Shown: positions 1 to 6,258 of the stretch, in pieces
Numbering within the stretch: the first letter of the stretch is position 1
How the letters are laid out: every line of letters starts with the position of its first letter
Assembly (NCBI RefSeq): GCF_937915125.1
Contig: NZ_CALDMP010000105.1
Span: forward strand, 1 to 12,804
Source: an uncultured Ruminococcus sp.
Lineage (GTDB): Bacteria; Bacillota; Clostridia; Oscillospirales; Ruminococcaceae
Reading direction: 5' to 3'
DNA: 12,804 bases
Translations under genes and position numbers: made by a program
The notes under the pieces: model-generated
Database searches by the model: none
What the model saw: the letters and a program-made list of their open reading frames with translations, nothing else
Told to the model about the DNA's origin: nothing

Positions 1-78
1 TTTTGTGAAATATGACGGAAAAGATGCAAGCATATGACGTGCAAAGCTGTCAGGCACTCTTTGTGCGGTGTTTCCTTA
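1..78 (-). mobile_element. MITE-like repeat, copy 1 (cut by window start)
   Basis: Read on the minus strand, this is the same sequence that occurs at 6039-6120 and 12717-12804: an outer terminal motif with the core CCGCACAAAG, then a conserved stretch containing TTTGCACGTCATATGCTTGC and ATATTTCACAAAA. The element's outer end lies at the TTA at 76-78. The rest lies before base 1. It carries no protein gene; short open frames across it are repeat translations. It ends just upstream of the promoter of the tautomerase operon. Confidence 0.8.
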
Positions 79-90
79 AAAAACCAGCCC

Positions 91-119
91 TTGCTTTTTT
101 GATGAAAATATGGTATGAT
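91..119 (+). promoter_or_regulatory. Sigma-A-type promoter for the tautomerase-maf operon
   Basis: TTGCTT (91-96), a 17-nt spacer and TATGAT (114-119), preceded by an extended -10 TGG at 111-113. The start would fall near 126, giving a leader of about 40 nt with an AGGAGG at 152-157. It begins 13 nt after the end of the repeat, so the repeat does not separate it from the genes. Confidence 0.65.
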
Positions 120-165
120 AGGAGAAACGGTGTGTGCACCGAAAAAATTACAGGAGGAATGGAAT

Positions 166-399
166 ATGCCGCATATTACCATAAAAATGTTAAAAGGAAG
201 AACCAACGAACAGAAACAACTGGCTGCTGAGAAAGTGGCAGCAGCTTTGGTGGATGCCATCGGCTGTAATGGAGACCACATTTCTGTAGCGGTGGAGGAT
301 TTCACACCTCAGGAGTGGCAGGACGTATTCCGGGAGGAAGTCACCGAGAGTGAACATATCTTCAAGGAACCCCACTACGACCCGAAGGACGTGCTCTGA
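166..399 (+). CDS. 4-oxalocrotonate tautomerase family protein, PptA-like
   Basis: The product is a 77-residue cytosolic protein that begins Met-Pro-His-Ile. In this superfamily the Met is removed and Pro1 becomes the catalytic base for keto-enol tautomerisation. The length, the MPHI start and a central SVAVEDFTPQEW-like segment resemble E. coli PptA (77 residues, from memory), rather than the roughly 62-residue classical 4-OT. The start at 166 is chosen because AGGAGG lies 8 nt upstream (152-157) and Pro must be residue 2; an in-frame ATG at 115 would bury the proline and overlaps the promoter. It is the first gene of an operon: its stop overlaps the maf start (TGATG). The physiological substrate is unknown. 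Confidence 0.85.
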   Translation: MPHITIKMLKGRTNEQKQLAAEKVAAALVDAIGCNGDHISVAVEDFTPQEWQDVFREEVTESEHIFKEPHYDPKDVL

Positions 400-968
400 T
401 GGGGCTGATCTTAGCGTCAGCTTCGCCGCGGCGGCAGGAATTGCTGCGGCTGATCCGGTCGGACTTTACGGTCTGTCCGGCAGCTGTGGACGAATCCCTG
501 CCGCCAGCGTTGTCTGTACGGGAAGCGGCACAATATCTGGCACGGAAAAAGGCAATGGCAGTGGCAGCGGAACATCCGGATGCAGTGGTGCTGGGGTCGG
601 ATACTACGGTGATTTTGGGAGACATGATCCTGGGAAAACCGGGGACACCGGAGCGTGCTGTGGAGATGTTGGGGCTACTGTCCGGGAAAACCCATGAAGT
701 TATTACCGGTGTGGCACTGGCGCAGGGAGACAGAGTCAGTTCCTTTCAGACGGAGACAAAGGTGACCTTTTATTCCCTGACAGATGCGCAGATCCGGGAG
801 TATGCTGCCACTGGTGAACCACTGGACAAGGCTGGCGGCTATGGCATACAGGGCTATGGTGCGCTTCTGGTGGAAAAGATCGAGGGGGATTATTACGGCG
901 TGGTGGGATTGCCGGTTGCGCCGACGGCGAGACTTTTGGAGCAATTTGAAAGTCACAAACAGAGGTAA
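399..968 (+). CDS. maf: Maf family nucleoside triphosphate pyrophosphatase
   Basis: The product is a 189-residue cytosolic house-cleaning enzyme that hydrolyses non-canonical or excess nucleoside triphosphates to the monophosphate and PPi. Family hallmarks are visible: the N-terminal LASASPRR loop (residues 5-12), the VLGSDTTV segment with the catalytic-type Asp68, GKP (79-81), SGKTHEVITGV (95-105), DKAGGYGIQG (143-152) and IEGDYYGVVGLP (161-172). The length is typical for a full single-domain Maf. Its ATG overlaps the tautomerase stop by one base, which implies translational coupling, and the next gene begins 3 nt after its stop. Whether it prefers dTTP/UTP or modified pyrimidines cannot be read from the sequence. 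Confidence 0.95.
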   Translation: MGLILASASPRRQELLRLIRSDFTVCPAAVDESLPPALSVREAAQYLARKKAMAVAAEHPDAVVLGSDTTVILGDMILGKPGTPERAVEMLGLLSGKTHEVITGVALAQGDRVSSFQTETKVTFYSLTDAQIREYAATGEPLDKAGGYGIQGYGALLVEKIEGDYYGVVGLPVAPTARLLEQFESHKQR

Positions 969-971
969 CGC

Positions 972-1511
972 ATGAGCAACATCATCATTCTCACCGGCAG
1001 TGTCCGCAGAAATAGCAACACTGACCTGCTGGCAAAAGCATTTGCAGACGGAGCAAAGCTGCATCATCATGTGGAAACTTTGTCTGTTGCTGATTATCAT
1101 GTGCATCCCTGCACAGGCTGCAACGCCTGTTTTCAGCGAGAGGGAAATACCTGTGTGCAGCAGGATGATATGCAGAAGCTTTATCCGAAACTGGCTGCGG
1201 CGGATGTCATCGTCCTTGCAACGCCAGTCTATTTTTACGGTGTCAGTGCCCAGCTGAAAGCAGTCATTGACCGTCTGCATACGCCCATGCGCAATACATT
1301 CCGGGTGAAAAAGCTGGCGCTGTTGGCGGTAGCCGGGGCGGAACTTCCGGCGGTATTTGATGCCATCCTCACGCAGTATCAGCTTGTGTTGGATTTTTTT
1401 CACCTGGAAAATGCCGGAACAGTTCTGGTCAGGGGTGTCCGGGAAATGGGGGCAATTGAGGGAAATCCGGCGTTGGGTGAGGCGTTTCATCTAGGGGAAT
1501 CCATGCCTTAA
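972..1511 (+). CDS. NAD(P)H-dependent FMN oxidoreductase (flavodoxin-fold)
   Basis: The product is a 179-residue flavodoxin-like protein. After the first beta strand, GSVRRNSNT (9-17) is the FMN phosphate-binding loop. ATPVYFYGVSAQLKAVIDR (83-101) is the conserved second flavin contact and dimer helix of NADPH-dependent FMN reductases. A Cys-rich stretch, CTGCNACF (47-54) with a further Cys61, resembles the iron-sulfur-flavoprotein subgroup; the spacing CxxCxxC then C61 could ligate a cluster or act in thiol chemistry, which is inference. The start has AGAGG about 6 nt upstream (961-965). It sits in the maf operon and its TAA overlaps an upstream in-frame ATG of the next frame. The natural acceptor is unknown. 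Confidence 0.85.
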   Translation: MSNIIILTGSVRRNSNTDLLAKAFADGAKLHHHVETLSVADYHVHPCTGCNACFQREGNTCVQQDDMQKLYPKLAAADVIVLATPVYFYGVSAQLKAVIDRLHTPMRNTFRVKKLALLAVAGAELPAVFDAILTQYQLVLDFFHLENAGTVLVRGVREMGAIEGNPALGEAFHLGESMP

Positions 1512-1561
1512 TGTCATACAGACAGGAAGTTCATTCAAACGCAATGACAAGGAGAAAGAAC

Positions 1562-2845
1562 ATGAACAAAAAAGAACTAGCCGAAATCCGCAAGAATTTT
1601 TCCGAGACAAGCGATCTGTTTGTGCTGAATCACGTGGCAACGGCGTTTGTGGATTCGGAAAAGAATATCCGCTGCCAGAACAGCCGTGCCTATCACAATA
1701 TACCCTCCGAGGAAAGCGAATGCCTTATGGCGACCCTCAAGCGTGTCCTCGCCGGTACACTGGGAAAGGGACTGCTGGAATACGAATTTCCCAACGAAGC
1801 CTATGAAGAAGGCGGCAGCCAGGCAATTCTCTATGAGGCGCTGAATACCAAGCTGGAGGACGAAAATGCTGTTACCCAGCTTATGGAGCAGGTCGTTCGC
1901 AATATGGATTATATCTCCACCTATGCCGTTCTGGTGGGACACTGTACATATACCGTATTCCAGAAGTCCAAGAGCGACGAGATCGACCCCTACCAGAGCC
2001 ACGAATATCACTTCCTGGTTACGGCTATCTGTCCGGTGGAAGTGCGTGTGGACGGGCTGATCTATAACGAGGACGAGAATGCCATAGAAAAGAAAAATGT
2101 CTATGACCGCATTGTGGCAGAAATTCCCACAGACGGCTTTTTGTATCCTACCTTCACCGGCAGAGGTCCTGATGTGAACCATGTGCTGTATTCCGCCCAT
2201 AAGCCCAAGGATGTGAACATCAGCATTGTGGAGCGTGTGCTGGGCTGTAATTTCACTCAGACTGCACAGGAACAGAAAGAGACATTCCAGAGTATGATGC
2301 AGGAAATCGTGGCGGATGAACTGAGTTATTCTGTGATTACCGGCGTCAACGAAAAGCTCCGGGATATTGCGGCGGAATATGCCAACGAACCAGATCTGCC
2401 CATTGTGGATGATATCCATGTGCGGGATATTCTGCTGGATTCCGGTGTCAGCCAGGAAAAAGCAGAGGAAATGCAGATGGCATACCGGGAGGCAACTCAA
2501 GACAAGCCCATTACCGTCAACAACCTGGTGGAGAGCAAAACCACTATCAGTATGGACGGTATTACCATTTCCATCGGCAAGGACGCTACGGACAAGGTGC
2601 GTACCCAGTGTGTCAACGGCAGACGGTATCTCCTCATTGACCTGGATGACCCGGCAGTGGAGATCAACGGACTGACGGCACGTGTGGCAGAGCAGATCGT
2701 ACCCTCTGCAAAGCCGGTCGAACCTGCTGCGGAATCTGTAGAGGATGAATCGGTTCCGGAGATGGAGACAGAGAATGAGACAGAAGAACCGGAAGTGCAG
2801 CTGGATGATTCCATGCTGGAGGGTACGGTGGATGTTGTCGGATAA
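1562..2845 (+). CDS. DUF4317 domain-containing protein
   Basis: The product is a 427-residue soluble protein. It begins MNKKELAEIRKNF, the typical opening of the DUF4317 family that is widespread in Clostridia and has no established function. The family domain covers most of the protein. The last 50 or so residues are an acidic Glu-rich, probably disordered tail. No signal peptide or membrane segment is seen. The start at 1562 is preferred because AAGGAG (1549-1554) lies 7 nt upstream; an in-frame ATG at 1511 adds 17 residues without a ribosome binding site and overlaps the previous stop. The 50-nt gap after the oxidoreductase holds no terminator, so it is likely the last gene of the operon. 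Confidence 0.85.
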   Translation: MNKKELAEIRKNFSETSDLFVLNHVATAFVDSEKNIRCQNSRAYHNIPSEESECLMATLKRVLAGTLGKGLLEYEFPNEAYEEGGSQAILYEALNTKLEDENAVTQLMEQVVRNMDYISTYAVLVGHCTYTVFQKSKSDEIDPYQSHEYHFLVTAICPVEVRVDGLIYNEDENAIEKKNVYDRIVAEIPTDGFLYPTFTGRGPDVNHVLYSAHKPKDVNISIVERVLGCNFTQTAQEQKETFQSMMQEIVADELSYSVITGVNEKLRDIAAEYANEPDLPIVDDIHVRDILLDSGVSQEKAEEMQMAYREATQDKPITVNNLVESKTTISMDGITISIGKDATDKVRTQCVNGRRYLLIDLDDPAVEINGLTARVAEQIVPSAKPVEPAAESVEDESVPEMETENETEEPEVQLDDSMLEGTVDVVG

Positions 2846-2866
2846 GCTATTGTGATTTCAAATAAG

Positions 2867-2908
2867 AAAAAACAGGGGCGAACGGTACATGTTCGTCCCT
2901 GCTGCTTT
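2867..2908. terminator. Bidirectional intrinsic terminator between convergent genes
   Basis: An 11-bp stem (2873-2883 with 2891-2901, one G-T pair) closes a 7-nt loop. On the minus strand it is followed by six T (complement of A 2867-2872), which makes a strong terminator for the hydrolase operon. On the plus strand the T run is short (TTTT at 2905-2908), so it is a weaker stop for the maf operon. Confidence 0.8.
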
Positions 2909-2943
2909 TGTCCGGAGATGAACGGACACGGCACGCCGTGTCC

Positions 2944-3333
2944 CTACGTCTCGGTAATATATCCGTCTTTCATAACACAGGATTCTCCTGAACATTCCCG
3001 CGCCAGTTCCAACAAACGGTCGTACTGCATATACATTTTCTGCACCTCGTTTTCCAGCAGATAGTAGTGAAGAATGTACGGGATCAATAGAACAGCCAGC
3101 ACTGCTGTCAGCAGAAGCAGGGTCATGATCTGGGTCACAAGGGCAATACCCATGGACAGCAGGGTCAGTAGGGCAACTGTCATGGTGACGATCAGATGCA
3201 CCAGCCGTTCGTGCTGGAAAAAAGCGATCTGCTGTAAATGCTCTCTGAGAACATCTGCCCAGTCTGTTCCCTCCGGCAGCTCCTGTAATAATGCGTCGAT
3301 TCGTTTGCGGTATTGTAAAATGCGCTTTCTCAT
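2944..3333 (-). CDS. Small membrane protein with two TM helices, function unknown
   Basis: The product has 129 residues. A charged N-terminal helical part (about 1-43, many Arg/Glu/Gln) is followed by two closely spaced hydrophobic helices (about 45-68 and 70-92), then a polar helical tail of about 35 residues. The topology suggests a helical hairpin in the membrane with both ends on the same side, probably cytosolic. No family is recognised. Its start lies 18 nt downstream of the stop of the hydrolase gene with a GAAGGGA-like site between, so the two are almost certainly co-transcribed and may work together. It ends just before the two-way terminator. Bacterial two-TM phage-holin or septum-type roles are possible but nothing supports them. 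Confidence 0.75.
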   Translation of the reverse strand: MRKRILQYRKRIDALLQELPEGTDWADVLREHLQQIAFFQHERLVHLIVTMTVALLTLLSMGIALVTQIMTLLLLTAVLAVLLIPYILHYYLLENEVQKMYMQYDRLLELARECSGESCVMKDGYITET

Positions 3334-3351
3334 TTCTGACGTTCCCTTCGG

Positions 3352-4710
3352 TTAAAATCCATTCCGTTTCAGCTGTTGTACCAGCTGGCTGTACCATTCC
3401 CGCACATCAAAACCGGGAATATTTTCCCGCATGAGGTCGATCATGTCACCGTGAGAAATGCCACGCTTTTTTGTTTCCGGTATCATGGCAAAAGGAACTC
3501 CTTCCAGCCGTGCAGATTCCACTGGCACAAGCCCGTCATTCTCGCCGCCCCTGCGTTTATTCAGCAGATACCCCAGCCAGAGAGGAAACGGTGCAGAACG
3601 GGCGCTTTTCATTTTAGACATCACTGCAAGATAGGCAACGCCCGGCTGGCAGGGATGGCTTTTATGGAATGTCAGACAGCTTTCCTCTGTCAGTTCCTGT
3701 ACGCCGCCTAGAAAATCCGGGCTGGTATCCCCTAGCTTTGTGAAAATGGCATTATACCGCCGGGCGATCCACTGTGCAGCACCAGACGGGACTTTCTTCA
3801 GCAGATCATCCACAAAGCCACAGCCGTGGTGGGGTGTGTTGATGGTGGTCAGGGATGCCACGTATTTCGCCGCACCGTATTCCTGCATGGCACAGCGGCA
3901 GTCCAATCCGCCTTTGGAATGGGCAATGATATTCAGCTTTTCCGCACCAGTCGTTTCACAGATTGTTTGGATCTGAATAGCAAGCTCCCGGGCGCTTCCG
4001 GAAATAGACTGGGCGGATTGCTGCTTACCATAGAAAACGGTTGCGCCATTGCGAATCAGCTCCGCCGGAATACGTCCCCAGTAATTGAAAAACTGCCAAT
4101 CCCGGAAAAAGATGCCGTGCACCATGAGGATCGGGTAGCGTGTCTTGCATATTTCGGATTCTTTCCGTACCTGGTTCAGCTCCGCCTTTGCGCATTCGAA
4201 GTGCAGTTCTCTTTGGGCAGTGCGGTAAATATATACTACCAGAAACAGATTGAGCACCGGCACCCACCAGCAGAAAAATAACGCCACATGCCAGGGAAGC
4301 TTTACCTGTGCGGAGCGCAGCGCCACGTGGAGCAGACCCATAAACAGCCATAGCCAGCAGAGTGCCAGAAAAACACCTACATTGCAGAGCTGGATAACCA
4401 GACTGCACGGCGACCACAGTGCAAGAGTGATGATCGCAAGAATCTCCAGGCAGAACCAAGCGGCACCTGTCCGAAGGAGACTGCATCCATGCGCCAGAGA
4501 CGCCAGTTTTTTCTCTCCTGCCAGTGTATGCGGATGGGCAAAGCAGAAGAACAGGAATGCGATGCCGCTCATAATGCCCAGCAGAATCTTCCAGGCAAGT
4601 GCATCCTGCCAAAGAGCAAACAGCGCAGTACAGTTTCCGGCAGTCAGCAGGAACACAAGCCGCACTGCCCGGAACCATATCGATTGTGTATTCATGTAAC
4701 ATAACCCCAT
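3352..4710 (-). CDS. Membrane-anchored alpha/beta hydrolase (lipase/esterase-like)
   Basis: The product has 452 residues. About five hydrophobic segments lie in the first 162 residues (about 14-33, 41-58, 84-105, 108-130, 141-162). A cytosolic- or surface-facing alpha/beta hydrolase domain follows from about 190. The domain shows YPILMVHG (192-199, oxyanion region), the nucleophile elbow AHSKG with Ser265, INTPHHG (290-296), Asp392 in GGENDGLVP and His420 in ISHGD. Together these give a complete Ser-Asp-His triad. The first Gly of the usual GxSxG is Ala, as in Bacillus-type lipases. The substrate is unknown; a lipid or acylated glycan is likely. The start is uncertain: ATG 4710 and ATG 4695 (MNTQSIWF) both lack a good ribosome binding site. 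The gene begins directly beside a short repeat element, and its only candidate partner is the two-TM gene downstream. Confidence 0.85.
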   Translation of the reverse strand: MGLCYMNTQSIWFRAVRLVFLLTAGNCTALFALWQDALAWKILLGIMSGIAFLFFCFAHPHTLAGEKKLASLAHGCSLLRTGAAWFCLEILAIITLALWSPCSLVIQLCNVGVFLALCWLWLFMGLLHVALRSAQVKLPWHVALFFCWWVPVLNLFLVVYIYRTAQRELHFECAKAELNQVRKESEICKTRYPILMVHGIFFRDWQFFNYWGRIPAELIRNGATVFYGKQQSAQSISGSARELAIQIQTICETTGAEKLNIIAHSKGGLDCRCAMQEYGAAKYVASLTTINTPHHGCGFVDDLLKKVPSGAAQWIARRYNAIFTKLGDTSPDFLGGVQELTEESCLTFHKSHPCQPGVAYLAVMSKMKSARSAPFPLWLGYLLNKRRGGENDGLVPVESARLEGVPFAMIPETKKRGISHGDMIDLMRENIPGFDVREWYSQLVQQLKRNGF

Positions 4711-4713
4711 TTC

Positions 4714-4788
4714 TTAGGGCAATATCGCACAAAGATTGTACATCTGACGTGCTGAGCCGATAGGCGCTCTTTGTGCGGTGTTGCCTTA
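4714..4788 (-). mobile_element. Short (75 bp) internally deleted MITE derivative
   Basis: Both ends carry the terminal inverted motif of the family: GGCAATATCGCACAAAG at 4718-4734 and CTTTGTGCGGTGTTGCC at 4769-4785, each bounded by TTA (4714-4716, 4786-4788). On the minus strand the first 45 or so bases match the left end of the complete copy up to CACGTCA. It then jumps to the right end (TACAATCTTTGTGCG), so the middle is missing. It fills almost the whole gap between the upstream terminator and the hydrolase start. Confidence 0.8.
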
Positions 4789-4794
4789 GCGTGC

Positions 4795-4825
4795 AAAAAA
4801 CCGGACCTGCCGACGCAGATCCGGT
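4795..4825 (-). terminator. Intrinsic terminator of the Thr/Pro-rich protein gene
   Basis: On the minus strand an 11-bp stem (4825-4815 with 4810-4800, one T-G pair) closes a GTCG tetraloop and is followed by six T. It starts 15 nt after the stop codon of the gene at 4840-5376. Confidence 0.92.
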
Positions 4826-4839
4826 CAATTAGATTTGTA

Positions 4840-5376
4840 TCAATCGTAAGAAGCTGCATCATCCGGAATGGGAAGCGTTTCGTCCGGTACCTGTGCCGGA
4901 GGAATTGTCTGCGCCGGGGATTCCGTCACAACAGGAACGGGTGCTTCTGTAACAGGCTGAGTCACTGTCGGGGCTGTGGAAGTCCAGTGTGATTTTGTCG
5001 TTGTTGCAGGAATATATGCAGGCGTATCTGGTTCATTATATGCGGGAGTCTGATATGCATTGGGATCTTCGGTATCGTTATTTTCAACTGCTTCTGTTCT
5101 TCTTGTATGAGAAGCAGCAGTCGTTTTGCGATGGGCATCGGTAGTTTTTCGTGCAAACTTTGTGGTTTCCGTGGCCTCTTCTGTTGCAGCAAGCGTGTTT
5201 TCCGTTACGGAAGTTGTCACCACAAGAGAATCATTGACATAATTGGCAGAACTGCTTTCCTGGATAGGACAAAGCATCAAGAAAATCAGGATCAGCATGG
5301 TCAGCATCACAAAACAGCCGCAAGTGATCAATGTGATCTTTGCATTGTGGGACAAACTCGCAAAAAACTTTTTCAT
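4840..5376 (-). CDS. Exported Thr/Pro-rich protein with one N-terminal TM anchor
   Basis: The product has 178 residues. A short basic cytosolic start (MKKFFASLSHNAK) leads into one long hydrophobic helix (about 14-36), with no clear lipobox or signal peptidase site. Roughly 140 residues follow that are rich in Thr, Pro, Ala, Glu and Ser, including TTxx and TEAP/TESP-like repeats, and look disordered. This is the pattern of a surface protein held by a signal anchor, with a spacer that could cross or contact the wall. No enzymatic or binding domain is visible. The ATG at 5376 is preferred, with AAAGGA 8 nt upstream (5385-5390); an in-frame TTG at 5382 is the alternative. It is monocistronic, with its own promoter and terminator. 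No family is recognised. Confidence 0.8.
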   Translation of the reverse strand: MKKFFASLSHNAKITLITCGCFVMLTMLILIFLMLCPIQESSSANYVNDSLVVTTSVTENTLAATEEATETTKFARKTTDAHRKTTAASHTRRTEAVENNDTEDPNAYQTPAYNEPDTPAYIPATTTKSHWTSTAPTVTQPVTEAPVPVVTESPAQTIPPAQVPDETLPIPDDAASYD

Positions 5377-5399
5377 TCTCAAAATCCTTTCTCCTCAGA

Positions 5400-5425
5400 A
5401 CAGAAAACAGTATGCGGTTTTCTGT
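5400..5425 (-). promoter_or_regulatory. Leader hairpin of the Thr/Pro-rich protein gene
   Basis: Perfect 9-bp arms (ACAGAAAAC at 5400-5408, GTTTTCTGT at 5417-5425) surround an 8-nt loop. It lies between the predicted transcription start (near 5440) and the ribosome binding site at 5385-5395. No T run follows it, so mRNA stabilisation or a protein site is more likely than termination. Confidence 0.5.
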
Positions 5426-5446
5426 CGGAATAGAAAAATACACTTT

Positions 5447-5475
5447 ATTATAATCCTTTTCGACAAATAAGTCAA
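5447..5475 (-). promoter_or_regulatory. Sigma-A promoter of the Thr/Pro-rich protein gene
   Basis: On the minus strand: TTGACT (5475-5470), a 17-nt spacer and a perfect TATAAT (5452-5447). The start near 5440 would give a leader of about 65 nt holding the hairpin at 5400-5425. Confidence 0.85.
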
Positions 5476-5573
5476 GCAATCTGCATGGAATTTGAAAAAG
5501 AACCACAAATAGAACAAATCCAAGTTGGAAATTCTGTCATATTTTGTGCGAGTCAACAATTTCAAAAAAAGAC

Positions 5574-5602
5574 TTGCAATTTGAAATTGAATATGCTATA
5601 AT
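5574..5602 (+). promoter_or_regulatory. Sigma-A promoter of the tRNA-Ser gene
   Basis: TTGCAA (5574-5579), a 17-nt spacer and TATAAT (5597-5602), with an extended -10 TGC immediately before. It sits about 70 nt upstream of the tRNA, consistent with a short precursor leader. Confidence 0.85.
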
Positions 5603-5670
5603 AATAGCTGTGCTTTTGTGGTTTCCCAGAAGTGACAAAAATATACGGCATGATGATGCTGAAATCCAAT

Positions 5671-5759
5671 GGAGAGTTATCGAAGTGGTCATAACGAGCT
5701 GCACTCGAAATGCAGTTGTCCGAAAGGGCACGTGGGTTCGAATCCCACACTCTCCGCCA
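5671..5759 (+). tRNA. tRNA-Ser (anticodon CGA)
   Basis: A full cloverleaf is visible. The acceptor stem is GGAGAGT (5671-5677) with ACTCTCC (5749-5755), discriminator G and encoded CCA (5757-5759). The anticodon stem is CTGCA/TGCAG (5699-5703, 5711-5715) with loop CTCGAAA and anticodon CGA at 5706-5708, reading UCG. There is a long class II variable arm (GTCC-GAAA-GGGC) as expected for serine, and a T-arm GTGGG-TTCGAAT-CCCAC. It is a single gene with its own promoter and terminator. Confidence 0.97.
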
Positions 5760-5772
5760 ATTAATTTTTTGA

Positions 5773-5816
5773 AAAAGCCTTGCGGTTTCGGATTTTTCCG
5801 AGTCTGTGAGGCTTTT
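5773..5816 (+). terminator. Probable terminator of the tRNA-Ser gene
   Basis: Outer arms AAAAGCCT (5773-5780) and AGGCTTTT (5809-5816) pair perfectly and enclose a smaller CGGA/TCCG hairpin. The T run is only four bases long. It begins 14 nt after the CCA end. Confidence 0.65.
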
Positions 5817-5959
5817 CTAATATCAGCAAATGATGCAATGGAAATAATGCCATGCGATGCAGCCCAATAGCCAGTGCGTTAATGCTCCAAACAATGGGAC
5901 AAAATACGAAAATATGAGCATTTCAAACAAAATATGTGTTTTTTTACGAAAAAATGCGG

Positions 5960-5988
5960 TTGACGAATCGGGTAGTTTTGTGTATACT
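5960..5988 (+). promoter_or_regulatory. Sigma-A promoter upstream of the NYN gene
   Basis: TTGACG (5960-5965), a 17-nt spacer and TATACT (5983-5988). The next plus-strand gene begins at 6259, so the transcript would have a leader of about 265 nt that includes the whole repeat element at 6039-6234. Between the tRNA terminator (5816) and this promoter I see nothing recognisable. Confidence 0.75.
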
Positions 5989-6038
5989 AGATACATGGAT
6001 ATACTGTCATTCTGTCACTGAAAATGCTGTAATTGACC

Positions 6039-6234
6039 TTAGGCAACACTGCACAAAGAACGCCTGACGGTTTTGCACGTCATATGCTTGCATTTTTTCT
6101 GTCATATTTCACAAAAATGCTCGTGAATACACAAAGTATTCACTGCGCTTTTTGTTTCATCTGACGAAAAATCTGACAAAGTTTATGCTCGTAGAGTTCA
6201 TCTGAAATACAATCTTTGTGCGGTACTGCCTTTA
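6039..6234 (+). mobile_element. Complete MITE-like element (about 196 bp)
   Basis: Imperfect terminal inverted repeats of about 18 bp (left end GGCAACACTGCACAAAG at 6042-6058, right end CTTTGTGCGGTACTGCC at 6214-6230) are bounded by TTA on both sides (6039-6041, 6232-6234), a possible 3-bp target duplication. Inside are a perfect hairpin GTGAATAC/GTATTCAC (6123-6143) and arms GCATTTTT/AAAAATGC (6090-6097, 6113-6120). It has no coding capacity. The left part recurs at both window ends and in the 75-bp derivative at 4714-4788. It sits between a promoter and the ribosome binding site of the NYN gene. Confidence 0.85.
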
Positions 6235-6258
6235 TTCTGACACAAAAGGAGATACAAA

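Noticed and set aside
12..230. Open frame of 72 codons beginning inside the left repeat (and its sister on the minus strand at 12475-12771)
   Set aside because: Both begin with a translation of the MITE (MQAYDVQS-like), overlap real genes or terminators, and have no ribosome binding site; they are repeat artefacts that recur wherever the element does.
1577..2500. 307-codon minus-strand open frame opposite the DUF4317 gene
   Set aside because: Antisense shadow: it is His/Ile-rich without any domain, starts without a ribosome binding site and lies wholly within a conserved gene.
5671..5759. tRNA-Ser 3' end as an integration (att) site for an element carrying the NYN gene
   Set aside because: No duplicated tRNA 3' sequence and no integrase are found in the window; the NYN neighbourhood shows only the MITE.
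6039..6234. Element as part of a CRISPR array or a riboswitch
   Set aside because: There is no regular repeat-spacer pattern, the copies are kilobases apart with inverted ends, and the sequence is the same in front of unrelated genes and after a terminator.
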